64,000 nucleotides of DNA from positions 4,979,355 to 5,043,354 of the forward strand of contig CM075204.1 of NCBI GenBank assembly GCA_037577475.1, in the 5' to 3' direction. Below the pieces are notes generated by a model. That model searched no databases and was not told the DNA's origin. It saw only the letters and a program-made list of their open reading frames with translations. This DNA is from Chaunax sp. Z400 (Eukaryota; Chordata; Actinopteri; Lophiiformes; Chaunacidae). A program made the translations under genes and the position numbers. Positions 60,934-64,000 of this stretch are shown in pieces. Position 1 is the first letter of the stretch. Every line of letters begins with the position of its first letter.

Positions 60934-63101
60934 ATGAACACCTTGATTTGTGTGTTTCTCCTGGGAATAGGTCTCCACGGTGCGGCGGCAGGTGAGTTCA
61001 GATGATTTCAAGCTGATTGGAAAAGAAAAAATGCTTCGTGTCTTTATAAAGCCTACTGTATGAACTGATGCTTCTTCTGATGGACCTCCTTACATATTAG
61101 GACTATAGAGATGTTCAAACGTGACCAACCTATAATCTTAAAGTTCTCCGTAGTAAATCCTGTCTGTGCAGCTCATCGATTGATTCCTATAAAGTTCCGT
61201 TTTATGTAGGAAGTCACTGTTGAACTGTTGCTCAGAAGGAAATCTTGTATTGGTGAAAATGTCAGAAAAAGTTTGTCGTCTTCTGTTTTCTTTCCCATCT
61301 TTTATTGATCAAATCAGGACTGATAGGATCGATACGGTCTGATCGATCTTAATGCTAAAATGGCAGCAGAAGCAGCTCCAAACAGTCCAACACTCACTGA
61401 GAGAAATAAAGAAAACAGGAACAAACACCAAAACAAAGGCTTTCATGTCTAAATATATTTACTGTCTAGTAGGAAGTATTGTGCGATGAATCATTAGTTA
61501 TTTTATGACGTCACTGTTTGATCAGTTATTGATCATTAGACATCGGCTGATGAACATATTGTTACAGTCTCCAAACACGTCACTACGTTTGATCTGAACT
61601 GTTCATATTAACACAGTTATGTGCACACAGAGAAACACAGTCAATGACAACCTGCTAACATAAATATTGACTTCATGGCGTCGTCGTTTCTTGTCTGACC
61701 TCCATATATTTGATGAAATCCTTTAATATGTAATGAATATTTGAATCCACAGAATTCCACAGTTTGACTCCACATAGTGAAACACATCTGCTTTAACGAA
61801 GTTCATCCACACTGAGTTTTGTTGGTTGGGTCTAATCACATCCCACTGGCAGTTCTTCCATTTCCTGTCTGTACAATAGATGCTGTTTAGTAGAGCTACA
61901 TGATCAATCAGCCTCACATATATCTGCACACAGTAGCTTATTGTAGGTATGTTGGTATCTGTGATGTCAGCTGATGAGGAACAAGAAACTGGAGCACAGG
62001 CCAAACTGGTGTTGAGATGGTTTAGAAACTGTGTCTCCCTGATATAGATTGTCCACCAGAGAGCACTGACAAGTTTATTTTCTACCTGTGAAATGTCCTG
62101 ATCAGTTTGTATCAGGGTCACCAAAAACCTCCTGAATATTGATCAGCATCGGCTGGACAGCGCTGTCTAGATATTTGATCCATGAAGAGAAATTGTGAAA
62201 CCATAGAAGAAGAAGTGCTGCTGAGTTTGAGCTTCAAGAACCTCACAGAGTTCAACTTTGTGATCAGAAGAAGAGACTTAAGTTGTCATCGCTCACAGTT
62301 TATAGGAGAAGATAGAGACCATAAAGTGATGTGATGTCATCAGATGGAAAAAGTTTGAATGTGTTGAATGTAGAAAATCAAATGAGAATCTCAGACAGCG
62401 TTTGTGTTTTGCTCAGGTTTGTGTTTCACATTTCAGACTAATGGATAATGAGGAGTGTAAGCTACTAATGAAGCATCCTGAAGAAGAAATGAAATGAGTT
62501 TCACTTCACACGGAGATATCAGGACTAGAAAACATGTTTTTACAAACTGTCTCTATCAATGAGAGTCAGGTTCACAGCTGGAACACCTCCATCTCTGACT
62601 AGTGTCACATTTTATTTCACCATAAATAACATTCATCCAGACAGAATCATCAGAAATATTCAGGTAGAGTTCAAACTCAGTTTCTATGAATGTATTGTTC
62701 TATTTATTGACTGAACCACAGACATTATCAGCATGTCTTGAATGGAATGGAGTTCTTTTTGATTCTGTGTGCAGGAAAATCAAATTGTTCAGTGATTTAT
62801 AAAAGTGAAATCATGACATTCATGTTTCTTACAGTGACTCACTCTCTGAAGTATTTCTACACTGCATCTTCTGGAGTCTCAAACTTCCCAGAGTTTGTGG
62901 TTGTTGGGTTGGTTGATGACGTTCCAATAAGTTACTATGACAGTAACACCAGGAGAGCAGAACCCAAACAGGACTGGATGAAGAAAGTCACAGCAGATGA
63001 TCCTCAGTACTGGATCAGGGAAACTGAGCTCTTTGTGGGTAACCAACAGTGGTTCAAAGTCAACATTGACATTTTAAAGCAGCGCTTCAACCAAACTGGA
63101 G
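60934..63101 (+). CDS. MHC class I heavy chain, leader and alpha-1 exons (continues past the window)
   Basis: Cell-surface peptide-presenting heavy chain, U-lineage type by its text. Leader exon 60934-60991: MNTLICVFLLGIGLHGAAA, a signal peptide, with donor GCAG/GTGAGT. Alpha-1 exon 62835-63101 (acceptor TTTCTTACAG): starts VTHSLKYFYTASSGV and ends LKQRFNQTGG, phase 1 in and out, 89 codons. Peptide-anchor positions Tyr7 (KYFY) and Tyr59 (PQYW) are kept, and position 84 is Arg, as in classical class I of non-mammals. Alpha-2, alpha-3 and membrane exons are not in the window. The promoter with ISRE/X/Y motifs lies just upstream. With intact leader, splice sites and anchors in alpha-1 it looks like a working, possibly classical, gene, but that cannot be decided without alpha-2. 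Confidence 0.9.
61730..62130 (-). other. Open frame in MHC class I intron 1, probably retroelement debris
   Basis: A 133-codon minus-strand frame with phrases such as WDVIRPNQQNSVWMNF. It has no splice context and no family I can name with confidence. The composition and repeat-like text of the region suggest a 3' fragment of a non-LTR element. Confidence 0.25.
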
Positions 63102-64000
63102 GTTTGTTTATGTTTCTCTTCATAAAATGTTGTTTATATTGTCACCCAGTGTTTAGTAAACAGATGTAAACACAAACACACCATTGTTCATCTGTCCAGT
63201 GTGTTTTACTGTCGTAGATCAAACTGTCTGATGGAGGCTTCTCTTGGCTGACTCAGCAGAAACATTACTGACACTGAGACTACTGGATGCTGCTATACTA
63301 CACTGAGACAGTGTTTCTGTCCATCCCATAATAACCAGCAGAGATCATTAAGACTTGATCTCCTGTAGATCAGATCAGAATAAGTCCAGTGAACTGCCCA
63401 CAGTGAGCTGGTCCATAATAAGTCCTCTGTAGGAACCTGTTGATCACAACAGTTTTACAGCACTCAGCTGATAGAGGAACATGACTGCTGGGTTTCTCAA
63501 ACTACGGCACGGGACTGTAAATGGGACACAGGCTGCTCCTGCTGGGTCCCGTATGAGAGGAGTAGCAGTATGTTTGAATACACCTGTCTGACAGGACAAC
63601 ATGGTAAATGTCTGATTGAGACCAGAGGTTTCAAAAGTTCAACAGCACCACTCTACATACTGACCACACTGTGTCCATCCCATAATATACATGTAGAGGA
63701 GAACAACACACGAGATTAGATTAGATTCTCTTTACTTCACCACACTGTGTCCATCCCATAATAACCATAGAGTCAATTAATCAATTGGTTGATCAACAGG
63801 AAATTGATTGATAGAAATGTAAATAATGAAATGTAAATATTTTGTTCCAGTAAAATGAGAAACACTTTGTAGTTGAATCAGGACACACAGACTGCCTCCC
63901 AGTGTCCATACTGGTCCTGATGGTGTGTCTTATTGGGACCAGTTGTAGTAACACACTGCTGAACTGGACACACTGTCCTGGTGGAGCAGGTGGAGTCTAT
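63102..64000. other. Intron after alpha-1 of the MHC class I gene
   Basis: No alpha-2 exon (GVHTxQ-type text) was found before the edge. The motif GTGTCCATCCCATAATA occurs three times (about 63,315-63,335; 63,671-63,690; 63,749-63,765), showing internal short duplications in the intron. Confidence 0.5.

Overview
The window is nuclear DNA of a ray-finned fish, most likely a percomorph teleost. It is AT-rich and intron-rich, with GT-AG exons, Tc1/mariner elements, Rex1/CR1-like LINEs, fish SINE-like repeats, long microsatellites and a U-lineage-type MHC class I gene. All assignments come from reading translations and splice sites by eye; no database search was possible.

Left part (about 1-20,110, minus strand): most of a SLC26A6-like anion exchanger gene. 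Sixteen coding exons (18164 down to 1146, 688 codons) and a 5' UTR exon near 19,868-20,000 are visible. The last STAS exons and the stop lie beyond position 1. Its introns hold a 1.7-kb, 32-bp minisatellite, a complete-ended but dead Tc1 element with a nested repeat, a LINE fragment and a small palindromic MITE.

Middle (about 20,110-32,640): a repeat-rich gap between two divergently transcribed genes, holding SINE-like copies, a 1-kb MITE, LINE and Tc1 fragments and long CA tracts. No convincing conserved gene was found.

Right-centre (32,651-45,525, plus strand): a complete SLC26A3-like (DRA) gene of 20 coding exons and 753 codons, ending in the PDZ ligand ETRF. The two exchangers have almost identical exon lengths, so they are tandem-duplicate relatives now arranged head to head. 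Both should work as apical Cl-/HCO3- (or related anion) exchangers in epithelia.

Right (45,525-59,210): a rearranged accessory region. It holds LINE and Tc1 debris, an ORF joining four 90-bp repeats to an SGNH-esterase-like segment, a 2.8-kb satellite of 56/60-bp units with a young MITE inside, and a 28-bp satellite. Then come an orphan terminal exon, a psmb9 (LMP2) immunoproteasome pseudogene cut off by a LINE, and a solo LTR.

Far right (60,700-64,000, plus strand): the start of an MHC class I heavy-chain gene, with an ISRE/X/Y-type promoter, leader exon and alpha-1 exon. The psmb9 relic next to a class I gene suggests an edge of, or a fragment copied from, the teleost MHC class I region, where proteasome and class I genes are normally linked.
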